Source of the DNA: Acidobacteriota bacterium
Lineage (GTDB): Bacteria; Actinomycetota; Actinomycetes; Actinomycetales; Micrococcaceae
Assembly (NCBI GenBank): GCA_019352125.1
Contig: JABBNV010000003.1
Coordinates: 21,275 to 32,373 of the forward strand
DNA: 11,099 nucleotides
Direction of reading: 5' to 3'
Part shown: positions 1 through 6,534 of the stretch, one piece after another
How the letters are laid out: each line of letters begins with the position of its first letter
Numbering within the stretch: the stretch's first letter is position 1
Made by a program: the position numbers and the translations under genes
Notes under the pieces: generated by a model
The model's database searches: none
Told to the model about the DNA's origin: nothing
The model's input: only the letters and a program-made list of their open reading frames with translations

Positions 1-1092
1 TCGCACGGCTATGACACGGTGGATTACTACCGCATGGATGCCAGGCTGGGCGACGACGGCGACTTCGAGACTTTTCTGCATGAGGCGCACCAGCGCGGTT
101 TGAAGGTTTTGCTGGACGGTGTCTTCAACCACGTGGGGCGCGGTTTCGCACCCCTGGCGCGGGTGCTCTCAGGAGACTCAACGGATGAATCCATGTTTGT
201 GCGCACCTCTGCTCCGGGTGAACCCGCGGAGTTTGCCAACTTTGAAGGCCATGATGCCCTGGTTGCCCTGAATCATGCGGAGCCGGCGGTGGTGGAGCTG
301 GTCACCGAGGTGATGCTGCACTGGCTGGAGCGTGGCATTGATGGTTGGCGCCTGGACGCTGCCTACGCTGTGCCCACTACTTTCTGGGCCACGGTGCTGG
401 GCCGAGTCCGCCAGGCCTACCCGAATGCGTACATTTTTGCCGAGGTGTTGCACGGTGACTACGCAGCTTTTGTTACCGAATCCGGGGTTGACTCCGTGAC
501 TCAGTACGAGCTGTGGAAGGCCATCTGGAGTGCCATCAACGAGGGCAACTTCTTTGAACTCGAATGGGCCATGACCCGGCACAACGAGTTCCTTGAAACC
601 TTCACGCCGGTTACCTTTTTGGGCAACCATGACGTGACGCGTGTGGCCTCCGCTATCGCGGATCCCCGGCACGTGGCTCATGCTGCCGTGGTGCTGCTGA
701 CGCTGGGTGGAACACCCACCATTTACTACGGCGATGAGCAGGGATTCACCGGGGTCAAAGAAGAGCGCGTAGGTGGTGACGACGCCGTACGGCCGGAGTT
801 TCCAGCGCTGCCAGCGGACCTTCCCGCAGACGGCTGGAGTATGTACCACCTGCTTCAGGAGCTGATTGGCCTGCGCCGTCGGCACGCATGGTTGCACACC
901 GCCCACTCGCGTACGCTGGCGCTGACCAATACCTTCTTTGCTTACGAAGTTTCCGATGGCAGCGCCGAGCGGTTAGTGGTGGCCTTGAATCTGGGGGAGT
1001 CACCGGAACAGTCACCGGAAGTGCCCACGGAAGTGCTGGCTGGCGCTGCTACACACCAAGTTCCAGCACATGCGTGGGCCATCTTTCGCTGA
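1..1092 (+). CDS. GH13 alpha-amylase-family glycoside hydrolase, 5'-truncated by the window
   Basis: The reading frame is open from the first base (S-H-G-Y-D-T-V-D-Y-Y...), so the gene begins upstream of the window and the GTG at 19 is internal. All four conserved GH13 regions are visible. Region I is DGVFNH at nt 115-132. Region II is GWRLDAA, with the nucleophile Asp codon at 355-357. Region III is FAEV, with the acid/base Glu codon at 442-444. Region IV is LGNHD, with the transition-state Asp codon at 631-633. A short beta-rich C-terminal domain follows, ending at TGA 1090-1092. The family hydrolyses or transglycosylates alpha-glucosidic bonds; cyclomaltodextrinase/neopullulanase-like or trehalose-related specificity cannot be separated from this fragment. 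The missing N-terminus prevents a check for a signal peptide, so cellular location is unknown. It converges on metZ with only 20 bp between stops. The CUT1 transporter further right could supply or use its products, but that is inference. Confidence 0.93.
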   Translation, partial: SHGYDTVDYYRMDARLGDDGDFETFLHEAHQRGLKVLLDGVFNHVGRGFAPLARVLSGDSTDESMFVRTSAPGEPAEFANFEGHDALVALNHAEPAVVELVTEVMLHWLERGIDGWRLDAAYAVPTTFWATVLGRVRQAYPNAYIFAEVLHGDYAAFVTESGVDSVTQYELWKAIWSAINEGNFFELEWAMTRHNEFLETFTPVTFLGNHDVTRVASAIADPRHVAHAAVVLLTLGGTPTIYYGDEQGFTGVKEERVGGDDAVRPEFPALPADLPADGWSMYHLLQELIGLRRRHAWLHTAHSRTLALTNTFFAYEVSDGSAERLVVALNLGESPEQSPEVPTEVLAGAATHQVPAHAWAIFR

Positions 1093-1113
1093 AACTGGCC
1101 CGCTTCGCTAGTT
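1093..1113 (+). other. Short imperfect inverted repeat between convergent genes
   Basis: The 20 bp between the GH13 stop and the metZ stop is almost wholly one dyad. AACTGGC (1093-1099) can pair with GCTAGTT (1107-1113), with one G-U pair and a 7-nt loop. No T-run follows on either strand, so it is a poor intrinsic terminator. It could still help block read-through between the convergent transcripts. Confidence 0.25.
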
Positions 1114-2324
1114 CAGACGCTTGCCAGAGCAGTGGCCAAATCTGCTTGCAGATCGGCAATTTCCTCGAGCCCTACTGATAGCCGCAGCACGCCGTCACTG
1201 AGGCCAATGCTGGCCCGCCCCTCCGGCCCCATGGCGCGGTGCGTGGTGGTGGCGGGGTGCGTAATCAATGACTTGGCATCGCCCAGATTGTTGGAGATAT
1301 CGATGACCTTCAGCGCATTCAGCAGGGAAAAGGCCGCTTCCTTGGCCGTTTTACCTGCGGATGGCGCTAGTTCAAAGGTCAGCACGGTGCCCCCGGCAGA
1401 CATCTGCGAAGTGGCCAACTCAAATTGTGGATGCGAGGGCAGCAGCGGGTACTTGACCCATGCAATCCGCGCGTGCTCCTCCAGGAACGTGGCCAGGGTG
1501 AGGGCATTAGTGCTGGAATGCTGCACACGCAGCCGCATGGTCTCCAGCCCCTTGGTCAGTACCCACGCGTTAAAGGCGGACAGCGCCGGCCCCGTGTGCC
1601 GCATCAGGTTCTTGACGGGCCCGTCAATGAACTCTTTGCTGCCCAAAATGGCACCACCCAGCACGCGGCCTTGGCCATCGATGTGCTTGGTCCCCGAATA
1701 CACCACGACGTCGGCACCCAGCTCAGCGCATCGCTGCAGGAGCGGGGTGGCAAAGACGTTGTCCACCACCACCGTGGCGCCGGCGGCATGCGCCAGCGCA
1801 CTGACCGAGCGGATATCCACTATTTCTTGCATCGGGTTGGAAGGGGATTCAAAAAAGACCGCTGTCGTGGGAACGGAGAGTGCCTCTTCCCACTGGTTAA
1901 GGTCCGGACCGTCCACAAAAACAGTCTCCACACCCCAGCGCGGCAGAATTTCATTCAGCACCACAAAGCACGAGCCAAAGAGCGAGCGCGAGGCCACCAC
2001 CCTGTCACCGGCGCCCAACAGGGCACCCAGTGCTGTGAATACGGCGGACATGCCGGAAGCCGTGGCAAAGCACGCTTCAGTTCCCTCCAGGAGGCGAAGC
2101 CGTTCCTGGAACGTGGCCACCGTGGGGTTTCCGTACCGGGAGTACACAAAGCGCTCATCCTCGCCGGTAAACGCCCGCTCCGCCGCCTCCGCGGATTCAT
2201 AAACGAAGCCGGAGTTGAGGAACAACGCCTCGGACGTCTCTGAAAAGTTGCTACGCGCTAATCCGCCACGTACTGCGGCCGTGTCTGGTCCCCAGCCAGA
2301 CGGGTCTGCATCCCACCCGCTCAC
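1113..2324 (-). CDS. metZ: O-succinylhomoserine sulfhydrylase (MetZ), PLP-dependent
   Basis: This is a Cys/Met-metabolism PLP enzyme of the cystathionine gamma-synthase family. MetZ joins sulfide to O-succinyl- or O-acetylhomoserine to give homocysteine, the direct-sulfhydrylation route to methionine, in the cytoplasm. Visible features (403-residue numbering) are YSRYGNPT near 61-68 (cofactor phosphate region of the partner subunit), DNVFATP with the pyridine-binding Asp near 188, and YSGTKHIDGQGR with the Schiff-base Lys near 213. The KHIDGQGRVLGG stretch is characteristic of MetZ rather than MetB or MetY. I chose the GTG at 2324-2322: it overlaps the rhodanese stop as GTGA, a purine-rich Shine-Dalgarno (GAAGAGGG) ends 7 nt before it, and the protein then starts just before the conserved WGPDTAAVRGG. 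An ATG at 2363 would add 13 residues and a 43 bp overlap, which is less likely. It is the last gene of a SAM-riboswitch-controlled operon. O-acetyl versus O-succinyl preference cannot be read from sequence. Confidence 0.93.
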   Translation of the reverse strand: MSGWDADPSGWGPDTAAVRGGLARSNFSETSEALFLNSGFVYESAEAAERAFTGEDERFVYSRYGNPTVATFQERLRLLEGTEACFATASGMSAVFTALGALLGAGDRVVASRSLFGSCFVVLNEILPRWGVETVFVDGPDLNQWEEALSVPTTAVFFESPSNPMQEIVDIRSVSALAHAAGATVVVDNVFATPLLQRCAELGADVVVYSGTKHIDGQGRVLGGAILGSKEFIDGPVKNLMRHTGPALSAFNAWVLTKGLETMRLRVQHSSTNALTLATFLEEHARIAWVKYPLLPSHPQFELATSQMSAGGTVLTFELAPSAGKTAKEAAFSLLNALKVIDISNNLGDAKSLITHPATTTHRAMGPEGRASIGLSDGVLRLSVGLEEIADLQADLATALASV

Positions 2325-2740
2325 TGCTGTACCCTCTTCCACGGCAACTTGGCGTTCTTCCAACCATTCACTACTCGATCCCCGTGGGCATCGGGGACGC
2401 CCTCGAAACCCTCCAGGATGTTAAACGCCTTCCAGCCATCGGCCGTGGCCGCCTCTGCCGCTGCCACGGAGCGGGCGCCGGAGCGGCATAAGAACAGCAG
2501 CTCCACGTCGGGGCTCACCTTGGCGCTGATCAAGGCCTGGCGCAGTTGGCTGAGAAATTCAGGGTTGTTGGTGCCATCTGCAACGTTCCATTGAATGAAC
2601 AGGGGAGCAACCGGCGCCTCGGGAACCTCTGGCACGCCAATGTGGCGCCATTCGCCAGCCGTCCGCACATCCACCAGGACGCTGCCGTTGTTCACTGCCT
2701 CCAGTGCTTCCGCGCAACTGACGTCGCCCGCGTAACTCAT
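2321..2740 (-). CDS. Single-domain rhodanese-like sulfurtransferase
   Basis: A 139-residue protein made of one rhodanese fold. It has the early LVDVRTAGEW motif (about residues 22-31) and an active-site loop CRSGARS with the sulfur-accepting Cys at about 85. The C-terminal NGWKNAKLPW tail is typical of short actinobacterial rhodaneses. Such proteins carry persulfide sulfur on the Cys and pass it to acceptors, or handle thiosulfate or sulfide. It lies between a DUF1737 gene, whose TGA overlaps its ATG as ATGA, and metZ, whose GTG overlaps its stop as GTGA, so it is almost certainly co-translated with both. I see no strong Shine-Dalgarno before its ATG, which fits translational coupling. A likely role is sulfur delivery or sulfide balancing for the sulfhydrylase; the actual donor and acceptor are unknown. 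No signal peptide is seen, so it is probably cytoplasmic. Confidence 0.9.
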   Translation of the reverse strand: MSYAGDVSCAEALEAVNNGSVLVDVRTAGEWRHIGVPEVPEAPVAPLFIQWNVADGTNNPEFLSQLRQALISAKVSPDVELLFLCRSGARSVAAAEAATADGWKAFNILEGFEGVPDAHGDRVVNGWKNAKLPWKRVQQ

Positions 2741-2949
2741 GACGCCGTCGTCGGTGTAGCAGTGGTTGAGGTGCCCGTCCCGGGCAATACGACCGCCTGC
2801 GCGGCAATCACGTTCTCCCCGTTGAAGGTGACCGCTGGCCCGCCGTGCAGTATGTAACCTTCGGCCAGTGCGGCCGTAATTCGTTCACAGAATGATCTGT
2901 CATCCACGCCGGTGATCAGGCGATACGTCAGGGGGGACTGCTGTGACAT
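2737..2949 (-). CDS. DUF1737 small protein, first gene of the SAM-regulated met operon
   Basis: A 70-residue protein. The core YRLITGVDDRSFCERITAAL followed by EGYILHGGPAVTFNG matches my recollection of the DUF1737 family, whose function is unknown. About 18 C-terminal residues are Thr/Ser/Gly/Pro-rich and probably disordered. I chose the ATG at 2949-2947: an excellent Shine-Dalgarno AAGGAG (2961-2956) lies 6 nt before it. The frame is open further upstream, but that region is occupied by the riboswitch and its residues do not look protein-coding. It is the first cistron after the riboswitch and its TGA overlaps the rhodanese ATG by 4 bp. Control by SAM and coupling to a sulfurtransferase and MetZ suggest a role in sulfur or methionine metabolism. 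No catalytic motif is visible; one Cys is present (SFCER). Confidence 0.82.
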   Translation of the reverse strand: MSQQSPLTYRLITGVDDRSFCERITAALAEGYILHGGPAVTFNGENVIAAQAVVLPGTGTSTTATPTTAS

Positions 2950-2953
2950 GGGT

Positions 2954-2991
2954 GTCTCCTTGCTTGCAGAATCCAGAGACTTGCCCTCTGG
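2954..2991 (-). promoter_or_regulatory. Putative expression platform of the riboswitch: hairpin versus Shine-Dalgarno pairing
   Basis: Directly after the aptamer, on the minus strand, CCAGAG (2991-2986) and CTCTGG (2978-2973) form a perfect 6-bp hairpin with a 7-nt GGCAAGT loop. The 3' arm region GTCTC (2980-2976) is also complementary to GAGAC (2958-2954), which overlaps the AAGGAG Shine-Dalgarno of the DUF1737 gene. The two pairings exclude each other, as expected of a translational switch. No T-run is present, so transcription termination looks unlikely. Which state ligand favours cannot be told from sequence. Confidence 0.45.
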
Positions 2992-3090
2992 CTGTGCCGA
3001 GTACTCACCTGAAGCACCCCGGAAGATTGGGTTGCTGGCCAGCACGTCAGGGCGTTCAAGCAAAGGCTTGTGCTGGCACTCATTACTCAC
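2970..3090 (-). ncRNA. SAM-IV-type S-adenosylmethionine riboswitch upstream of the metZ operon
   Basis: The minus-strand leader carries the core of a SAM-I/SAM-IV-clan aptamer. P1 pairs GAGTA (3088-3084) with TACTC (3003-2999). The conserved ATGAGTGCCAGC follows, and P2 pairs GCCAGCAC (3077-3070) with GTGCTGGC (3045-3038). An inner P2 hairpin pairs CAAGC (3070-3066) with GCTTG (3062-3058); both stems use base 3070, so one loses a pair. The conserved CAGCAACCC comes next, then P3 ACCC (3032-3029) with GGGT (3019-3016), then GGGGTGC and CAGGTGA before the closing strand. A post-P1 hairpin (2991-2973) is followed by GGATT (2974-2970), which could pair with AATCT in the P3 loop (3028-3024), like the extra pseudoknot of SAM-IV. 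The order of blocks matches the mycobacterial SAM-IV RNA as I remember it. The next genes (DUF1737, rhodanese, metZ) are a fitting regulon. Separating SAM-IV from the SAM-I/IV variant needs a covariance-model search. Confidence 0.87.
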
Positions 3091-3094
3091 TGTG

Positions 3095-3121
3095 AACCTA
3101 ACACGGGGGGCTGCATCTCAA
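3095..3121 (-). promoter_or_regulatory. Candidate sigma-70-type promoter for the metZ operon
   Basis: On the minus strand, TAGGTT (3100-3095) fits an actinobacterial -10 of the TAnnnT type. A TTGAGA (3121-3116) lies 15 bp upstream as a possible -35; the spacer is short. A start 4-7 nt downstream of the -10 would fall at about 3091-3088, exactly where the riboswitch P1 stem begins. That geometry is the main support. Confidence 0.4.
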
Positions 3122-3125
3122 CCAA

Positions 3126-3321
3126 GTCTGTTACCGAATGCGAACGCGCCGCCGGCGGAGCCGTTAGAGCAGCCAGCCAGATTGCGGGCCGCCAAGTGCC
3201 CGGCTGCCGTTTGCCAAAAGTTAACGCCGCTGTACGTCCATGGCAACTTCCAGGGCGGAGACTGAAATCTTGGTCAACAGCCAGGGCCTATGCCGGGCCG
3301 CTTGATCTCCGGGGAGATGTC
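3126..3321 (+). promoter_or_regulatory. Leader region of the ABC transporter operon, control elements not resolved
   Basis: This part of the 372 bp divergent gap must hold the plus-strand promoter, but I see no convincing one. The best pair is TTGCCA (3211-3216) and a poor TACGTC (3233-3238), 16 bp apart. A perfect 10-bp palindrome CCGCCGGCGG lies at 3149-3158. I do not see a clear LacI-type operator. The gene's Shine-Dalgarno GGGGAG (3311-3316) is good. The plus-strand frame open from 3070 crosses the riboswitch antisense and is not credible as coding before 3322. Confidence 0.3.
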
Positions 3322-4311
3322 ATGGCTAGTACCAGTGCGGCGCATACTGCCGTGCCAGCTTCGCAACCGCCGGCAGCCCACAAGTCGCCAGTACCCATGA
3401 GGCCAGCATTCAAGCCGTCACGGCGCAAGACTGCGCTAACCTCTCCGGTGGCCTACTTGTTCGTGTTCCCGGCATTGGCCATCTTCACCGTGTTCACTAT
3501 TGGACCCACCATCTATACGTTTGTGATCAGCGCGTTCAAGTGGAACTGGCTCAACACCTCGCAGAACAAGTTCATAGGGCTCAAGAATTACCAGGACTTA
3601 GTCACCGGGGCCATTGACCCGCCGTTTTGGTCAACCCTGGGCACCAGTGCGTATTTTGTGGTGGCCATGGTGGTGGGCGGTACCGTCATTTCCCTGCCGT
3701 TGGCACTGTTATTGCAGCAAGCCAGCAGAGTCTTCGTGGCGGCCCGCGCCGCCGTTTTTCTGGCCCACGTCACACCCCTGGTGGCCACATCCATTGTGTG
3801 GGTGTGGATCTTCAACCCACGCTACGGGTTGGCCAACCTGGTGCTGAGTTGGTTTGGCATTGGCAACATTGACTGGCTGGGCAACAGCCAGTTCGCTATG
3901 CCAGCCATCATCATCTATTCGCTGTGGCACGAGATTGGCTTCATCACCGTCATCTTCTTGGGCGGCCTCGCCACCCTCTCCGGTGAACTGTCCGAGGCCG
4001 CCAAACTGGATGGCTGCAATGCGTGGCAGGAATTTTGGCACGTCACCTTCCCCCAGCTGCGCCCGTTCATCCTCTTTGTTGTGGTGATCTCCTCCGTCTC
4101 TTCGCTGCAGGCGTTCACCCAGTTCTTCATGATGACCTCCGGCGGGCCAGGCTTCGATACTGCAACCCTAGGCTTCCAGCTGTACCAGCAGGCCTTCGTG
4201 TTCCGAAAAACCGGGTACGCGGCCGCGCTCGCCGTCGTACTTTTTGGCATCACAGTAGCGCTGTCCATCGTCCAACTGCGGAGCACTCGCTCAATCGACA
4301 CCCCCTCGTAA
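3322..4311 (+). CDS. CUT1-type sugar ABC transporter permease (MalF/UgpA-like)
   Basis: A 329-residue inner-membrane permease of the binding-protein-dependent family, forming half of the transport channel for a sugar or related solute. About 40 N-terminal residues are Ala/Pro/Ser-rich with a basic SRRK patch. Hydrophobic segments follow near 43-72, 105-132, 141-165, 190-216, 249-268 and 298-318, giving the usual six. The EAA loop (EAAKLDG, residues 225-231, continuing to PQLRP) is the docking site for the ATPase subunit. I chose the ATG at 3322 because GGGGAG sits 5 nt upstream and the extra 84 codons of the longer open frame do not resemble protein. It starts the operon; the binding protein follows after a 15 bp gap. 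Substrate cannot be read from sequence: maltodextrin, another oligosaccharide, or a glycerol-phosphate-type compound (Ugp-like) are all possible. Confidence 0.92.
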   Translation: MASTSAAHTAVPASQPPAAHKSPVPMRPAFKPSRRKTALTSPVAYLFVFPALAIFTVFTIGPTIYTFVISAFKWNWLNTSQNKFIGLKNYQDLVTGAIDPPFWSTLGTSAYFVVAMVVGGTVISLPLALLLQQASRVFVAARAAVFLAHVTPLVATSIVWVWIFNPRYGLANLVLSWFGIGNIDWLGNSQFAMPAIIIYSLWHEIGFITVIFLGGLATLSGELSEAAKLDGCNAWQEFWHVTFPQLRPFILFVVVISSVSSLQAFTQFFMMTSGGPGFDTATLGFQLYQQAFVFRKTGYAAALAVVLFGITVALSIVQLRSTRSIDTPS

Positions 4312-4326
4312 AACCCAGGAGCAAAC

Positions 4327-5655
4327 ATGTCCCAGCACGCTTTTTCTCGTAGGAATTTCATGCATGCGGCCGCGGCCACCTCGGTTATGGCGGCTGCCGC
4401 TGCCGCCTTGACCGCTTGCGGTGGCGGTTCCAGCGCCGCCTCGACGTCGTCCCAGAGCGTCCCGGCAGACTCCAATGAGCCAGCGACCATTGTTTTCATG
4501 GAGGCAATGTCCTCCGGAGCGCAAAAGGAAGCTCTGGCCAAGATGACGGCAGACTTCATGGCCAAGTACCCGAACATCAAGGTTGATCTGCAGGAGCAGC
4601 CGGATTACGGGACCTTGCAGACCAAGATCAATGCGCAGGCCGCCGCGGGAACCCCGCCCACCATTGCGCAGGTCTATGGCAACTGGGCGGACGAATTCGC
4701 CAAGAGTGAGGTAATCGTTCCGCTTGATGCGTATGTTGCCAAGAGCGATGACTACAAGAACTTCTACGACGGCATCAAGGCGGATCTGAAGCTTTCTGAC
4801 GGGAAGACGTGGATGTGGCCGTTCAACAAGTCCGTCGTGGTCCAGTACTACAACTCCACCATGGTGCCGGAGGCTCCCAAGACTTGGGATGATTTTGCCG
4901 CCGCTGCCAAGAAGGCCTCTACCAACGGCGTCGTAGCCTTGGCCATTGACCCGGGCAGCTCCTCGGGCCCCGCAGGCGGCACGGCCATGTTTGAAATATT
5001 GGCTCAGGCCAACGGGGACGCTGTATTTGCCGACGATGGCACCCCCCAGTTCACCAAGGACGGCGTGGTGAAGGCACTCGATTACCTGGTGGACCTGAAG
5101 AAGGCTGGCGCGCTGGTGCTGGGAACCAAGTACCCCGGCCAGGTGGCGCTTGGCGGTGGTACCGGAGCGTTTGATATCTCCTCCGTGGCCAGCTATCCGT
5201 TCAACCTCAAGGCAGTCGGCGGCAAATTCACCATGGGCGTTGCAGGTTTGCCCAGCGGTCCCAAAGGCACTGCCAACCAGCTGGCTGGCACCAACATCGC
5301 CCTGTTTGCCAAGGCAACGGATGCAGAAAAGGCCGCTGCCTGGAAGTACATGCAGTTCCTGACCTCGCCGGAGCAGATGGCGTACTGGGTCTCCATGACC
5401 GGCTACCTCCCCGTGTCCAAGACCACGCTGGATGTGCAGACCTTCAAGGATTACGCGGCCAAGAACGCCTTTGTTCTCGAGGCAACCAAGCAGCTGGATA
5501 ACGCCAAGTCCCTGCCGTCCAAATCCTGGGTCAACCAGGCTTCCGGGTCCCTGGCGCAGGCCCTCACTGATGCCGTCAATGGCACCTCCAGCAGCAAAGA
5601 CGCGTTGAGCAAGGCGCAAGATGCAGCTACCAAGGCCATGAAGGCCGCCAGCTAG
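4327..5655 (+). CDS. Extracellular solute-binding lipoprotein of a CUT1 ABC transporter, Tat-type signal
   Basis: A 442-residue family 1 solute-binding protein (MalE/UgpB-like) that captures the substrate outside the membrane and presents it to the two flanking permeases. The N-terminus has a twin-arginine motif, SRRNFM (residues 7-12), then an Ala-rich hydrophobic stretch and a lipobox LTAC with the lipid-modified Cys at 31. Export folded by the Tat route and anchoring to the membrane are therefore predicted. A Ser/Ala-rich linker precedes the mature domain, which begins with TIVFMEAMSSGAQ. KYPNIKVDLQEQ and the C-terminal EKAAAWKYMQFLTSPEQMAYWV are typical of the family. AGGAG (4317-4321) lies 5 nt before the ATG. 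The stop TAG abuts the next ATG (TAGATG). Aromatic residues in WMWPFNKS and YYNS are compatible with carbohydrate stacking, but the ligand is unknown. Confidence 0.93.
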   Translation: MSQHAFSRRNFMHAAAATSVMAAAAAALTACGGGSSAASTSSQSVPADSNEPATIVFMEAMSSGAQKEALAKMTADFMAKYPNIKVDLQEQPDYGTLQTKINAQAAAGTPPTIAQVYGNWADEFAKSEVIVPLDAYVAKSDDYKNFYDGIKADLKLSDGKTWMWPFNKSVVVQYYNSTMVPEAPKTWDDFAAAAKKASTNGVVALAIDPGSSSGPAGGTAMFEILAQANGDAVFADDGTPQFTKDGVVKALDYLVDLKKAGALVLGTKYPGQVALGGGTGAFDISSVASYPFNLKAVGGKFTMGVAGLPSGPKGTANQLAGTNIALFAKATDAEKAAAWKYMQFLTSPEQMAYWVSMTGYLPVSKTTLDVQTFKDYAAKNAFVLEATKQLDNAKSLPSKSWVNQASGSLAQALTDAVNGTSSSKDALSKAQDAATKAMKAAS

Positions 5656-6534
5656 ATGGCAACTCAGGCAGACCACAGTGTTTCCCACGGGGCGGTGAAA
5701 GCGCAGGGAGGACGACGTCGGTGGTCCCTGTCCGTGCGCATGCTCACCGCCATTGTGGTGGCGTTGGTGTTTCTGATCCCCGTGTTCTGGATGCTCCTCA
5801 CGAGCGTCTCCGCCGATGGGGATATCTTCACCTTTCCGCCGAAGCTGTGGCCTGCCTGGGACTGGTCCAACTATGCCCGGGCGTGGAACGCCAGCCCGTG
5901 GATGAAGTACTTCTCCAACACGGTGCTGATAGCAGGCTGCGTGGTGGCGCTGACGCTTGCCACGTCCCTCTTGGCCGGGTTTGCCTTTGCCGTCATGCGG
6001 TTCCGCGGTCGGGGGTTAATGTTCCTCGTGGTGATGAGCGTGATGATGGTGCCGCAGACGGTGCTGCTGATTCCGAATTTCATCATTGCTCAACAGCTGG
6101 GCTGGTATGACACTTACCTGATTCAGATCATTCCGTGGGGTGCCTCCGTGTTTGGCATCTTCTTACTGCGGCAGTTCTTTGTGACCCTGCCCCGGGAGCT
6201 GTTTGAAGCCGCGGAGCTAGACGGTGCCTCCCCGCTCCGGATGCTGTTTTCGGTGGCCGCGCCATTGGCTGCGCCGTCCCTGGTGTTGGTGGGTTTGAAC
6301 TCATTCATGGGGTCGTGGAATTCCTTTGTGTGGCCCTACATTATGACCAAATCGGATTCCGTGCGGCCCATCGAGGTGGGACTGCAGGCGTTCTATGGCA
6401 CGGAGGGAACGGACTGGACGGGGCTCTGCGCAGCGGTCACCTTCACCACGCTGCCCATCATTGTTTTGTTCTTGTTTCTGCAGAAGTATTTTGTAACGGG
6501 TGCCTATGGCACACAGGGGAGTGTACGTGGATAG
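5656..6534 (+). CDS. CUT1-type sugar ABC transporter permease (MalG/UgpE-like)
   Basis: A 292-residue second channel subunit. The N-terminus has a basic stretch (GGRRRW) before the first membrane segment (about 28-50). Others lie near 88-113, 120-145, 153-172, 203-220 and 259-280. The EAA motif is at residues 184-186 (FEAAELDG), with the following APLAAPSLV helix, for ATPase docking. The extreme C-terminus GAYGTQGSVRG resembles the conserved GxxxGAVKG tail of MalG-type permeases. Translation starts directly at the end of the binding-protein stop codon; GAAGG (5640-5644) is the only upstream Shine-Dalgarno-like stretch, so coupling is likely. No ATP-binding subunit gene is found beside it. In actinobacteria such systems often share one ATPase of the MsiK type, which I infer here. 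Confidence 0.92.
   Translation: MATQADHSVSHGAVKAQGGRRRWSLSVRMLTAIVVALVFLIPVFWMLLTSVSADGDIFTFPPKLWPAWDWSNYARAWNASPWMKYFSNTVLIAGCVVALTLATSLLAGFAFAVMRFRGRGLMFLVVMSVMMVPQTVLLIPNFIIAQQLGWYDTYLIQIIPWGASVFGIFLLRQFFVTLPRELFEAAELDGASPLRMLFSVAAPLAAPSLVLVGLNSFMGSWNSFVWPYIMTKSDSVRPIEVGLQAFYGTEGTDWTGLCAAVTFTTLPIIVLFLFLQKYFVTGAYGTQGSVRG

Noticed and set aside
1132..2202. 356-codon plus-strand frame opposite metZ
   Set aside because: The minus frame is clearly MetZ with the PLP lysine motif; this one is Ser/Arg-rich noise.
2950..3090. N-terminal extension of the DUF1737 protein by 47 codons
   Set aside because: The stretch folds as a SAM-type riboswitch and the internal ATG at 2949 has an ideal Shine-Dalgarno.
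3070..3321. N-terminal extension of the first permease by 84 codons
   Set aside because: The extension runs antisense through the riboswitch and metZ promoter, lacks a ribosome site and has no membrane or family character, whereas ATG 3322 has GGGGAG 5 nt upstream.
4291..5688. Long open frame (465 codons) antisense to the binding-protein gene
   Set aside because: It is a shadow of high-GC codon use: the sense frame has clear signal peptide, lipobox and family motifs, while the antisense translation is Gly/His/Leu-rich with no recognisable domain.
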